64,000 bases of DNA from Marichromatium purpuratum 984 (GTDB lineage: Bacteria > Pseudomonadota > Gammaproteobacteria > Chromatiales > Chromatiaceae). Under the pieces are notes generated by a model that did no database searches, was not told the origin of the DNA, and saw only the letters and a list, made by a program, of their open reading frames with translations. Location of the stretch: positions 1,386,001 through 1,450,000 of the forward strand of contig NZ_CP007031.1 in NCBI RefSeq assembly GCF_000224005.2, in the 5' to 3' direction. The first letter of the stretch is position 1. Every line of letters starts with the position of its first letter. This document shows, in pieces, positions 36,347 to 49,931 of this stretch. The translations under genes and the position numbers were made by a program.

Positions 36347-37750
36347 ATGGAGCTTTCAGTCAATCATCAGGCGCTGGCCTATCTCGCCGCGGCCGTCCTC
36401 TTCATCCTCGGGCTCAAGGGGCTGACCCACCCGGCCACCGCGCGACGCGGCAACCTCTACGCCATGCTCGGCATGGTGATCGCCATCGCCGCCACCCTGC
36501 TCGGCGCTCAGGTGCAGTCCTACGGCTTCATCATCGCCGGTATCGCCATCGGTGCGGTGATCGGCGCGGTGGTCGCGGTGCGTATCCAGATGACCGCGAT
36601 GCCGCAGTTGGTCGCGGCGCTGCACAGCTTCGTCGGCATGGCCGCAGTGCTGGTCGGCATCGGCACCTTCCTCGAGCGCCGCGCCAGCGGCGGGCTCGAC
36701 GCCCTGCTGATGAGCGAGATCTCGGCCGGGGTGGTGATCGGCGCGATCACCTTCACCGGCTCGGTGATCGCCTTCGGCAAGCTTCAGGGGCTGATCGGCG
36801 GCGCCCCGGTGCGCTTCGCCGGGCAGCACCTGCTCAACGCCCTGATCGCGCTGGCGACGGTGGCGCTGGCGGTGCACTTCGCGCTCACCGGCAGTCTGCT
36901 CTCGCTGGTGCTGATGACCCTGCTCGCGCTGTTGCTCGGTCTCACCCTGATCATCCCCATCGGCGGCGCCGACATGCCGGTGATCATCTCGATGCTCAAC
37001 AGCTACTCCGGCTGGGCGGCGGCGGCCACCGGCTTCACCCTGCACAACAACCTGCTGATCATCGTCGGCGCGCTGGTCGGCTGCTCCGGCGCCATCCTCT
37101 CCTTCATCATGTGTCGGGCGATGAACCGCTCGATCCTCAACGTCGTCTTCGGCGGTTTCGGCAGCAGCGGCAGTGGCGGCGGCGAGAGCGCCGGCGCCCA
37201 GGCCGCCGAGCGCGGGGTCAAGTCGGCGGCGGTCGAGGACGCCGTCTACTGGATGGAGGACGCCGCGCGGGTGATCGTGGTGCCCGGCTACGGCATGGCC
37301 GTCGCCCAGGCCCAGCACGCGCTCAAGGAGCTGATGCAGCAGCTCGAGGAGCGCGGGGTGGAGGTGCGCTTCGCCATCCACCCGGTCGCCGGGCGGATGC
37401 CGGGGCACATGAACGTGCTGCTCGCCGAAGCGGACATCCCCTACGACCACGTCCAGGAGATGGACGAGATCAACCCCGACTTCCCCAGCACCGACGTGGT
37501 GCTGGTGGTCGGCGCCAACGACGTGGTCAACCCCGCCGCGCGCGAGGACGCCGCCAGCCCGATCTACGGCATGCCGATCCTCGAGGCCGGTCGCGCGCGC
37601 CAGGTCTACTTCCTCAAGCGCTCGATGCGCCCCGGCTACTCCGGCGTCGACAACCTGCTCTTCTACCAGGACAACACCTCGCTGATCTTCGGCGACGCCA
37701 AGGACACCATCGAGGCGATCAACGCCGCGCTCAAGGGCGGCGGGCACTGA
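36347..37750 (+). CDS. pntB: NAD(P) transhydrogenase subunit beta
   Basis: 467 residues. The N-terminal ~270 residues hold eight or nine membrane helices, with AALHSFVGMAAVLVGIGTF and GGADMPVIISMLNSYSGWAAAATGF as conserved proton-channel segments. The C-terminal domain III binds NADP(H): VIVVPGYGMAVAQAQHAL, HPVAGRMPGHMNVLLAEA and VLVVGANDVVNPAA, ending with KRSM-x-x-GYSGVDNLLF. The gene closes the pnt operon. Confidence 0.97.
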   Translation: MELSVNHQALAYLAAAVLFILGLKGLTHPATARRGNLYAMLGMVIAIAATLLGAQVQSYGFIIAGIAIGAVIGAVVAVRIQMTAMPQLVAALHSFVGMAAVLVGIGTFLERRASGGLDALLMSEISAGVVIGAITFTGSVIAFGKLQGLIGGAPVRFAGQHLLNALIALATVALAVHFALTGSLLSLVLMTLLALLLGLTLIIPIGGADMPVIISMLNSYSGWAAAATGFTLHNNLLIIVGALVGCSGAILSFIMCRAMNRSILNVVFGGFGSSGSGGGESAGAQAAERGVKSAAVEDAVYWMEDAARVIVVPGYGMAVAQAQHALKELMQQLEERGVEVRFAIHPVAGRMPGHMNVLLAEADIPYDHVQEMDEINPDFPSTDVVLVVGANDVVNPAAREDAASPIYGMPILEAGRARQVYFLKRSMRPGYSGVDNLLFYQDNTSLIFGDAKDTIEAINAALKGGGH

Positions 37751-38050
37751 GCCCCCGGCAGGGCTGCCCGGATCCCGTGCGGGGTCGGGTGCCCTGCTCG
37801 GACGCTCGGATCGACCTGTCGTCAGGCGCGTCTCACTGCTCGACGACCGAGGTGTTGGTGTCTCTCCGCTCCGGTCTTGTCCGTCTCGGGCGCCCCGAGC
37901 GGACCTCCTCGACTGCATCCGTTAACTCCGAGCGGCTATGCTGTGCGCTCACGGGGCGGGGTGCGTGGTCGGGTAGGGCACGTATCCTGTTGATCCCGCC
38001 CCCTTCGATGTCGCACGCCCTGGCGCGGCGACTGCGAGACGAGAGCGAAG
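37751..38050. other. Intergenic region with hairpin
   Basis: 300 bases after pntB. At 37758-37797, GCAGGGC pairs with GCCCTGC and the inner bases can pair further, giving a stable hairpin just after the stop codon. No T-tract follows. The rest shows no coding frame or clear promoter, although it must carry start signals for the permease gene. Confidence 0.45.
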
Positions 38051-39208
38051 ATGAATCAAGATTACGTCAACAAGACCGTGGTGCTGTTGTTGGTGCTGGG
38101 GATCTCGGCGCTGTTCCTGACGATGATCCAGCCCTTTCTGATGGCACTGTTCCTCGCCGGGCTGTTCAGCGCGCTGGCCAGGCCGCTGTTCCTGGGATTG
38201 CAGGCGCGCTTCTCCGGGCGGCGTCATCTGGCCTCGATGACGACCCTGTTGATCATGGCGGTGGTGGTACTGATCCCGCTCGGGGTGCTGTTCTGGGTGC
38301 TGCTGGCGCAGGCGCTCGATGTCAGCCACGCCATCGGCGAGTGGTTCAAGGGCTCGCTGCAGGACCCCGGCGTGCTCACCGCGCATCTGCATCGCCTGCC
38401 CTTCTACGATCAACTGATGGTCTATGAGGAGCAGATTCTCGGTCTGCTCGGCACCGCGACCACGGCGTTCAGCAAGTTGTTGGTGGAGTGGGTCTCGGGG
38501 GTGACGCTGGGGACGGCGAACTTCGTCTTCATGACCTTCGTGCTGCTCTACAGCATGTACTTCCTGCAGATGGACGGGCCCAAGCTGATCGAGCGCATCC
38601 TCTACTATCTGCCGCTCAAGACCAGCGATGAGCGCCTGATGCTGGAGAAGTTCACCTCGGTGACCCGCGCCACGCTCAAGGGCTCGCTGCTGATCGGCTT
38701 GTTGCAGGGGACGCTCGCGGGCATCGCCTTTGCCGTCGCCGGCATCGACAACGCGGTGTTCTGGGGCACGGTGATGGCGGTGCTGTCGGTGATCCCCAAC
38801 GTCGGTGCGGCGCTGGTGTGGTTGCCGGCGGTGGCGATCCTGGTGGTGCAGGGCGAAGTGGTGACCGGGGTGTCGCTGGGGCTGTTCTGCGGCCTGGTGG
38901 TCGGCTCGCTCGACAACCTGCTGCGCCCGGTGCTGGTCGGTAAGGACACCAAGATGCACGAGCTGATGATCTTCTTCGGCACCCTCGGCGGCATCTTCAT
39001 GTTCGGGCTGGCGGGGATCTTCATCGGCCCGGTGGTGGCCTCGCTGTTCATCTCGGTGTGGGAGATGTACGGGGTCGAGTTCGCCGAGGTGCTCCCCGAT
39101 GTCGAGGAGGTGCTGGAGGGCATCGACCTGATCGAGGAGCCGTCGACCGATCCCGTGCGCGTGCCGGATGCGGCGGGTGGCGATCAGGAGGACGCCGGAG
39201 GGCGCTGA
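38051..39208 (+). CDS. AI-2E family transporter (PerM/YdiK-like)
   Basis: 385 residues with about eight membrane helices: an N-terminal pair (KTVVLLLVLGISALFLTMIQPFLMALFLAGLFSAL), a helical soluble segment, then TLAGIAFAVAGIDNAVFWGTVMAVLSVIPNVGAALVWLPAV and FFGTLGGIFMFGLAGIFIGPVVASLF, the typical family core. The C-terminal tail is acidic. Despite the name, most members have no proven link to autoinducer-2. Some export small molecules or exchange ions. Substrate unknown. Confidence 0.9.
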   Translation: MNQDYVNKTVVLLLVLGISALFLTMIQPFLMALFLAGLFSALARPLFLGLQARFSGRRHLASMTTLLIMAVVVLIPLGVLFWVLLAQALDVSHAIGEWFKGSLQDPGVLTAHLHRLPFYDQLMVYEEQILGLLGTATTAFSKLLVEWVSGVTLGTANFVFMTFVLLYSMYFLQMDGPKLIERILYYLPLKTSDERLMLEKFTSVTRATLKGSLLIGLLQGTLAGIAFAVAGIDNAVFWGTVMAVLSVIPNVGAALVWLPAVAILVVQGEVVTGVSLGLFCGLVVGSLDNLLRPVLVGKDTKMHELMIFFGTLGGIFMFGLAGIFIGPVVASLFISVWEMYGVEFAEVLPDVEEVLEGIDLIEEPSTDPVRVPDAAGGDQEDAGGR

Positions 39209-39217
39209 GCGAGCACG

Positions 39218-39249
39218 AAAAAACCCCGGCCGCCGTGGCGGTCCGGGGT
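39218..39249 (-). terminator. Rho-independent terminator for ppsA
   Basis: Read on the minus strand, ACCCCGG and CCGGGGT with an inner GGCG/CGCC pair form a stem followed by TTTTTT. It lies 40 bases after the ppsA stop. It can also fold on the plus strand after the AI-2E transporter gene, but without a T-tract. Confidence 0.85.
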
Positions 39250-39289
39250 TCGTTGCGACCGGCGTCGCGGCGCCGGTGCGGGGGCGACC

Positions 39290-41665
<2,376 letters not shown>

Positions 41666-42031
41666 TGTGTTCTTTCTCCGGATCTTGGGGACTGTTGCCC
41701 TGCGGCAGCGGGGGCCGGGGCTTGGTTCGCGGGGCCGTCGTTCGACCCGCCGGGCCAGTCCGTAGGCGCTACGGGCCGGGTCGGACGACATCCATGGGTA
41801 ATCATAGGAATATAACGTATCGTCGAGCCGAACGTCTTTCGGCTCGCGCAATATTAAGGATTGTTTTTTTGAATCTTTGGGGTGCGTACCCGCTGATTTC
41901 TCCGGCCGTGGGGCAGGGCATTATCCCTTGAACCATTGCGTCTATTCAGGCAGCCTAGGCAAGCTGTTGCAAGTAGACATCGCATTTTGTCGTCCATGAC
42001 ATCCTGCACGCTAGATTAGAGGATCAGTTTG
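41666..42031. other. Divergent intergenic region with hairpin
   Basis: 366 bases between ppsA and the acidic repeat protein gene. At 41824-41846, CGAGCCGAA and TTCGGCTCG form a perfect 9-bp stem with loop CGTCT. About 20 bases later comes TTTTTTT (41864-41870), too far for a classic terminator. Sequence around 41800-41870 is AT-rich and probably contains the ppsA promoter. No coding frame is seen. Confidence 0.5.
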
Positions 42032-43384
42032 ATGAACGAGAGCGCGAACACGCCAGAAGCCGTGGAGTCGTTTGATATCGGCAAGTTGCTCGTCTGGGGG
42101 GTCGGCGTCGCCATCGTGTGTGGTGGTATCTACGCTGCCGTCCTGCAGAACCAAGACGCGCGGATGGTCGCTCCCGCGCGGGCTCAGATCGTCGACAATC
42201 TCGCACCGATCGGTTCCGTTTCGCTGACCCCGCCGCCGGCACCGGCCGTGGTCGCCGAGCCCGAGCCGGTGGCCGCCGAAGAGGCCGCGCCCGAGGCCGA
42301 GACCGTTGTCGCCGAGGGTGAGACCGACACCACGGTTGCCGAGGCCACCGAGGCCGATGCAGCCGTTGCCGAGGAGACCGCGCCCGAGGCCGATGCAGCC
42401 GTCGCCGAGGAGACCGCGCCCGAGGCCGATGCAGCCGTCGCCGAGGAGGCCGCGCCCGAGGCCGATGCAGCCGTTGCCGAGGAGGCCGCACCCGAGGCCG
42501 ATGCAGCCGTCGCCGAGGAGGCCGCACCCGAGGCCGATGCAGCCGTCGCCGAAGAGGCAGCGCCCGAGGCCGATGCAGCCGTCGCCGAAGAGGCCGCACC
42601 CGAGGCCGATGCAGCCGTTGCCGAGGAGGCCGCACCCGAGGCCGATGCCGTCGTCGCCGAGGAGGCTGTTCCTGCAGCGCCTGCAAAACCGCGCCTGACC
42701 TCTGCGCCGACCCCGCCCTGGATGCGTCACATGACCCCGCTCTTCAAGGCTGAGCCTGAGGTGGTGGTCGAGGAGGTCGTGGAAGAGGTTGCGCCCGAGG
42801 CCGAGGCTGTCGAGCCGGCATCGACCGGTATCTTCCCGTCCTGGGTGCATGGTGTCGGTGCTGCCGCTCCGACGCAGGCTGCGACCCAGGAAGCCGTCGC
42901 CGAAGAGGCCGTGACCGAGGAAGCCGTCGCCGAAGAGGCCGTGACCGAGGAAGCCGCTGCCGAAGAGGTCGTGGCCGAGGACGTCGCTGCCGAAGAGGTC
43001 GTGGCCGAGGAAGCCGTCGCTGAAGAGGCCGCTGCCGAAGAGGCCGTGACCGAGGAAGCCGTCGCTGAAGAGGCTGCTGCCGAAGAGGCCGTGACCGAGG
43101 AAGCCGTCGCTGAAGAGGCTGCTGCCGAAGAGGCCGTGACCGAGGAAGCCGTCGCTGAAGAGGCCGCTGCCGAAGAGGCCGTCGCCGAAGAGGCCGTGAC
43201 TGAGGAAGTCGCTGCCGAAGAGGTCGTGGCCGAGGACGTCGCTGCTGAAGAGGCCGTGGTCGAGGAGGCCGCTGCCGAAGAGGCCGTGGTCGAGGAGGCC
43301 GCTGCCGAAGAGGCTGCGCCTGCTGCACCGGCTCGCCGCTCGTTCGGTATCCTGCCCAGCTGGCTCCACTTCGACCAGCACTGA
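42032..43384 (+). CDS. Membrane-anchored acidic repeat protein with cytochrome c5-like leader
   Basis: 450 residues. The N-terminus has one membrane helix (LLVWGVGVAIVCGGIYAAVL, about 19-38), then ARAQIVDNLAPIGSVSL. Together they resemble the signal anchor and leader of cytochrome c5-type proteins, but there is no CxxCH heme motif anywhere. Residues 107-211 are nine units with a 12-residue period (EADAAVAEE-(A/T)AP). Residues 288-427 are 28 pentapeptides of the type (A/V)(V/A)(A/T/V)E(E/D). Three short aromatic motifs separate or end these blocks: PPWMRHM (W230), FPSWVHG (W271) and LPSWLHF (W444). The protein is strongly acidic and likely helical or disordered, facing the periplasm. An AGAGGA ribosome site precedes ATG 42032. 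Function unknown; a scaffold or tether is possible. Confidence 0.8.
   Translation: MNESANTPEAVESFDIGKLLVWGVGVAIVCGGIYAAVLQNQDARMVAPARAQIVDNLAPIGSVSLTPPPAPAVVAEPEPVAAEEAAPEAETVVAEGETDTTVAEATEADAAVAEETAPEADAAVAEETAPEADAAVAEEAAPEADAAVAEEAAPEADAAVAEEAAPEADAAVAEEAAPEADAAVAEEAAPEADAAVAEEAAPEADAVVAEEAVPAAPAKPRLTSAPTPPWMRHMTPLFKAEPEVVVEEVVEEVAPEAEAVEPASTGIFPSWVHGVGAAAPTQAATQEAVAEEAVTEEAVAEEAVTEEAAAEEVVAEDVAAEEVVAEEAVAEEAAAEEAVTEEAVAEEAAAEEAVTEEAVAEEAAAEEAVTEEAVAEEAAAEEAVAEEAVTEEVAAEEVVAEDVAAEEAVVEEAAAEEAVVEEAAAEEAAPAAPARRSFGILPSWLHFDQH
42350..42664 (+). repeat. 36-bp in-frame tandem repeat, 9 units
   Basis: The unit GAGGCCGATGCAGCCGT and its continuation repeats every 36 bases within the acidic protein gene. 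Units differ mainly at third codon positions, which suggests expansion followed by some drift. The last unit is 27 bases. Confidence 0.95.
42893..43312 (+). repeat. 15-bp in-frame degenerate tandem repeat, 28 units
   Basis: Twenty-eight consecutive pentapeptide codon blocks encode (A/V)(V/A)(A/T/V)E(E/D). Higher-order repetition is visible: an AVAEE-AAAEE-AVTEE triplet recurs, showing unequal-crossover style growth. Confidence 0.95.
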
Positions 43385-43434
43385 TCGTCTGGTGGGGTCT
43401 GGAGCGATTCGGGCTCCGGACTCATCGGACCTGT

Positions 43435-43472
43435 CAGGGCCGAGGATCCTCGATCCTTGGCCCTGTGTCTTT
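43435..43472 (+). terminator. Terminator after the acidic repeat protein gene
   Basis: CAGGGCCGAGGATC pairs with GATCCTTGGCCCTG (14 bp, one G-U) around CTC, followed by TGTCTTT. The stem is strong and the T-tract short. Confidence 0.65.
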
Positions 43473-43621
43473 CTGCCGTCCCTTCTTGACTCGACTCTGG
43501 TTCCTTGTCTTCGGGATCGCTGCCCAGTTCGCGCGTTCGGCCCTCGAAAGTCGCGCGCTGATCTTATCGCGCGGGCTCGATGACTCGTGACGCGCGTGCG
43601 CCACGAGTCGGCGATGTTCGC

Positions 43622-45313
43622 TCAGCGTTTCTTTGGTGGCAGCAGATCGGTGATCGAGCCGTGCGCCATCTCGGCGGCCAGCCCGATGGTTTCGTTGAGC
43701 GTCGGGTGGGGGTGGATGGTGAGGGCGATGTCCTCCATGTCGGCGCCCATCTCGAGCGCGAGCACCGCCTCGCCGATCAGTTCACCGGCGTTGGGACCGA
43801 CGATCCCGGCGCCGAGGATGCGCTTGGTCTCGGGGTCGAACAGCAGCTTGGTCATGCCCTCGGTGCGATGGATGCCGAGCGCGCGGCCGCTCGCCGCCCA
43901 GGGGAAGACGCCCTTCTCGTAGGCGATACCCTCGGCCTTGGCCTTGGTCTCGGTCAGTCCCATCCAGGCGACTTCGGGATCGGTATAGGCCACCGAAGGG
44001 ATGGTGAGCGGGTCGAACAGCGCCGGCTGGCCGGCGATCACCTCGGCGGCGACCTTGGCCTCGTGGGTGGCCTTGTGGGCGAGCATCGGGCCGCCGACCA
44101 CGTCGCCGATGGCATGGATGTGCGGCACATTGGTGCGCATGTGCTGGTCGACCTTGATGAAGCCGTGCCGGTCGACCTCGACGCCCGCCGTCTCGGCGTC
44201 GATCAGCGCGCCATTGGGGCGGCGACCGACGGCGACCAGCACCTTGTCGTAGGTCTCCTCGCCGTCGTGCTTGCCCTCGAAGCGGACCTGGATGCCGTCA
44301 TCGGCGGCGGTCATCGCCGCGACCTTGGTCTCGAGCATCAGCTTGCGATAGCGCTTCTTGGCGACCTTCTCGAAGCTGCGCACGAGATCGGCGTCGCACC
44401 CCGGCATCAGCTGCGACTGCAGCTCGACCACGTCGATCTCGGCGCCGAGCGCGGCGTAGACGGTGGCCATCTCCAGCCCGATGATGCCGCCGCCGACGAT
44501 CAGCATGCGCTCGGGGATGTCGCGGATCTCGAGCGCGTCGGTCGAGTCCATCACCCGCGGGTCGTCGTGCGGGAAGCCGGGAATGGTCATCGGCGAGGAG
44601 CCGCAGGCGATGATGCAGTGATCGAAGCGCACGCGCCGCTCGCCCTCGGCGGTGTCGACGACGATGCGGTTGGGGCCGCTGAACCGGCCCGTGCCCTGGA
44701 TGACCTCGACGCCGCGCTGCTTGGCCATGCCGGCCAGTCCGCTGGTGAGCTTGGCCACCACCTTGTCCTTGCCGGCGCGCATCTTGTCGAGATCGATCTC
44801 GGGGGCGGCGAAGGTCACGCCCATGGCGCCGAGTTCCTTGGCCTCGTCGATGATCGCGGCGGTGTGCAGCAGCGCCTTGGAGGGGATGCAGCCGACGTTG
44901 AGACAGACCCCGCCGAGGGTTGCGTGACGCTCGATCAGGGTGACGCGCTTGCCCAGGTCGGCGGCGCGGAAGGCGGCGCTGTAGCCGCCGGGGCCGGCGC
45001 CCAGCACCACCACCTCGGTGACCTGTTCAGCGGGGTCCGTGGTAGTGTCTGGAGCCGACTCCGAGCCTGCCGCCAGCGGCGCCAGGGTCAGGATGGTGGC
45101 GCCCTGCGAGACCCGGTCACCGACGCCAAGATGGATCTCCTGGACACGTCCGGCGGCGGGGGCGGGGATCTCCATGGTGGCCTTCTCGCTCTCCAGGGTG
45201 ATCAGCGAGGTCTCCTGCTGCACCGTGTCGCCAGGGGCGACCAGGACCTCGATGACCTCCACGTCCTTGAAATCCCCGATGTCCGGGACCGTGACCTTGA
45301 TGGTGTCGCTCAT
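43622..45313 (-). CDS. lpdA: Dihydrolipoamide dehydrogenase (E3) with N-terminal lipoyl domain
   Basis: 563 residues. The N-terminal lipoyl domain (1-80) has the modified Lys44 in LESEKATMEIP. The FAD enzyme follows: VVVLGAGPGGYSAAFRAADLG, redox disulfide GGVCLNVGCIPSK (C137, C142), an NAD-binding segment LIVGGGIIGLEMATVYAALG, and the C-terminal HPHPTLNETI active-site base. It reoxidises the E2 lipoyl groups of pyruvate dehydrogenase with NAD. A lipoyl-bearing E3 is known in several beta- and gammaproteobacteria. It is third in the aceE-aceF-lpd operon, 114 bases after aceF, the widest gap in it. Confidence 0.97.
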   Translation of the reverse strand: MSDTIKVTVPDIGDFKDVEVIEVLVAPGDTVQQETSLITLESEKATMEIPAPAAGRVQEIHLGVGDRVSQGATILTLAPLAAGSESAPDTTTDPAEQVTEVVVLGAGPGGYSAAFRAADLGKRVTLIERHATLGGVCLNVGCIPSKALLHTAAIIDEAKELGAMGVTFAAPEIDLDKMRAGKDKVVAKLTSGLAGMAKQRGVEVIQGTGRFSGPNRIVVDTAEGERRVRFDHCIIACGSSPMTIPGFPHDDPRVMDSTDALEIRDIPERMLIVGGGIIGLEMATVYAALGAEIDVVELQSQLMPGCDADLVRSFEKVAKKRYRKLMLETKVAAMTAADDGIQVRFEGKHDGEETYDKVLVAVGRRPNGALIDAETAGVEVDRHGFIKVDQHMRTNVPHIHAIGDVVGGPMLAHKATHEAKVAAEVIAGQPALFDPLTIPSVAYTDPEVAWMGLTETKAKAEGIAYEKGVFPWAASGRALGIHRTEGMTKLLFDPETKRILGAGIVGPNAGELIGEAVLALEMGADMEDIALTIHPHPTLNETIGLAAEMAHGSITDLLPPKKR

Positions 45314-45427
45314 AGTGTGCTTGCTTCTCGATGGGCCGCGATGGGCGCTCTATGGGTGGTCGGGTTCGGCGCCTCATCCTATACGATCCCGGGGGCCAGG
45401 CGAAGGCTGACCCCGAGGATCAGGGGG

Positions 45428-47119
45428 TCACAGCAGCAACTCGCGGATGTCGCCGAGCAGCCCGCCGAGCAGGGTGGTGAAGCGGGCCGCATCGGCGCCG
45501 TCGACCACCCGGTGGTCGTAGGAGAGCGAGAGCGGCAGCAGCAGGCGGGGGACGAAGCGCTCGCCGTCCCACACCGGCCGGGTGGCGGCGCGGGAGACGC
45601 CGAGGATGGCCACCTCCGGGGCGTTGACGATGGGGGTGAAGGCGGTGCCGCCGATGCCGCCGAGGCTGGAGATGGTGAAGCAGCCGCCCTGCATCTCGTC
45701 GGGGCGCAGGCGTTGGGTGTGGGCGCGTGCGCCGAGATCGGCCAGCTCGCCGGCGAGGGTGCGCAGCCCCTTGCGATCGACGTCGCGCACCACCGGCACC
45801 ATCAGCCCGTTGGGGGTGTCGACAGCCACGCCGATATGGGTGTAGTGCTTGTGGATGAGATGCTCGCCGTCGGCATCGAGCGAGGCCTTGAGCAGCGGCA
45901 TCCGGGTCAGCGCGGTGGCCACCGCCTTGAGCAGGAAGGGGATCAGGGTGAGCCTGACCGAGGCGTCGTCGGGGTCGGTCTTGTGGGCGGCGCGGAAGGC
46001 CTCGAGTTCGGTGATGTCGGCCTCGTCGAACTGGGTGACATGGGGGATGCCGGTCCAGCTCTGGTGCAGGTGGCGCGCGCTGATCCTGCGGATGCGTCCG
46101 AGTTCGACCCGCTCGACGGGGCCGAATCGGCCGTGGTCGATCGTCGGCGCTGGCGTCGTGGCGGTCGTCGCCGGCGAGGCGGCGGAGTGACTGGACGGCT
46201 CGACGGTGGTGAGGCTGCGCTTGACGAAGGCGCGTACGTCATCCTTGAGCACACGCCCCTTGGGGCCAGAGCCCTTGACCACGTCGAGATCGACGCCGAG
46301 TTCGCGGGCAAAGCGCCGTACCGCCGGGCTGGCGTGGGCCTTGCGCCCTCGGGCGATTGCGGCGACGTCCTCCGGGCGTGGCAGCACCGGGGCCTTGCGC
46401 GGCGCCGTCTCGCCCGGCTGCGGCGCGGTGGTGGGCGCGGCTGGTGGCGTGTTGTCGGTGTTCGGCCGCGTCGGCTCGGGCGTCGCGGGCGCGTCGGTCT
46501 CGGCGGGGGCATCGGCGCGCAGCATCAGGATCAGGTCGCCGGTGTTGAGGGTATCGCCGACGACGACCGCCAGCTCGCTGACCACCCCAGCGGCGGGGGC
46601 GGGGATCTCCATGGTCGCCTTGTCGCTCTCCAGGGTGAGGATGGATTGCTCCGCCTCGACGCGGTCGCCGGGCGCGACCAGCACTTCGATCACCGGGATC
46701 TCGGAGAAGTCGCCGATGTCGGGCAGCAGCACCGCGGTGTCTTCGGTCGCCGTCGCGGTGAGGGGCGTGCTCGTGGTCGGCTCTCGTGTCGCTGGCACAG
46801 TTTCCGGCGCGGGCGCGGGCGGTGGTGCCGCCTCGCGCGCAGGCTGCGGCGCGGCACTGGGTGTCTGCGCCGGGGTGTCGGTCGGGCGGATGCTGAGCAA
46901 CGGGGCGCCCATGCTCACCCGATCGCCGACGGCGACCTCGACGCGCTCGACCACCCCGGCGCGTGGCGCCGGGATCTCGATCGTCGCCTTGTCGCTCTCC
47001 AGGGTGAGGATGGATTGCTCCGCCTCGATGCGGTCGCCGGGGGCGACCAGGATCTCGATGATCTCGACGTCGGTGAAGTCCCCGATGTCGGGTAGCAGGA
47101 TGTCTTCGACGGTGGCCAC
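45428..47119 (-). CDS. aceF: Dihydrolipoyllysine acetyltransferase (PDH E2) with two lipoyl domains
   Basis: 563 residues. Two lipoyl domains carry Lys44 (LESDKATIEIP) and Lys167 (LESDKATMEIP), joined by Pro/Ala linkers. A peripheral subunit-binding domain (ASPAVRRFARELGVDLDVVKG) precedes the catalytic domain with SYDHRVVDGADAARF near the end. It transfers the acetyl group to CoA and forms the complex core. E. coli E2 has three lipoyl domains, so this one is shorter. It starts 30 bases after aceE. Confidence 0.97.
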   Translation of the reverse strand: MATVEDILLPDIGDFTDVEIIEILVAPGDRIEAEQSILTLESDKATIEIPAPRAGVVERVEVAVGDRVSMGAPLLSIRPTDTPAQTPSAAPQPAREAAPPPAPAPETVPATREPTTSTPLTATATEDTAVLLPDIGDFSEIPVIEVLVAPGDRVEAEQSILTLESDKATMEIPAPAAGVVSELAVVVGDTLNTGDLILMLRADAPAETDAPATPEPTRPNTDNTPPAAPTTAPQPGETAPRKAPVLPRPEDVAAIARGRKAHASPAVRRFARELGVDLDVVKGSGPKGRVLKDDVRAFVKRSLTTVEPSSHSAASPATTATTPAPTIDHGRFGPVERVELGRIRRISARHLHQSWTGIPHVTQFDEADITELEAFRAAHKTDPDDASVRLTLIPFLLKAVATALTRMPLLKASLDADGEHLIHKHYTHIGVAVDTPNGLMVPVVRDVDRKGLRTLAGELADLGARAHTQRLRPDEMQGGCFTISSLGGIGGTAFTPIVNAPEVAILGVSRAATRPVWDGERFVPRLLLPLSLSYDHRVVDGADAARFTTLLGGLLGDIRELLL

Positions 47120-47149
47120 TCGATGTCCTCCAATGCTGTACGGGCGGTC

Positions 47150-49804
<2,655 letters not shown>

Positions 49805-49851
49805 GACGGTTCCCGGAAGAAGGTCCAATGCAATCGCACGAGCAGGGTCGC

Positions 49852-49881
49852 AGTATACTGACCTTTTGTGAAAATTAAATA
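49852..49881 (-). promoter_or_regulatory. Candidate promoter for aceE-aceF-lpd
   Basis: On the minus strand TATACT lies about 48 bases before the aceE start, with an AT-rich block (TTTAAT about 16 bases upstream) in the -35 area. The -10 box is good and the -35 box poor. The whole 49860-49920 block is AT-rich. Confidence 0.35.
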
Positions 49882-49931
49882 CTAAAGATCCATTTTCTTA
49901 ATATTAATGATCGCTGATCGATTGTTCTGTC

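Noticed and set aside
42011..43381. Gly/Leu-rich repeat protein on the minus strand opposite the acidic repeat gene
   Set aside because: The repeats make long frames in every phase. Only the plus-strand frame has a membrane anchor, a ribosome site and a downstream terminator.
43580..47095. 1171-residue plus-strand open frame opposite lpdA and aceF
   Set aside because: It crosses two well-identified minus-strand genes and is His/Asp/Gly-rich shadow sequence.
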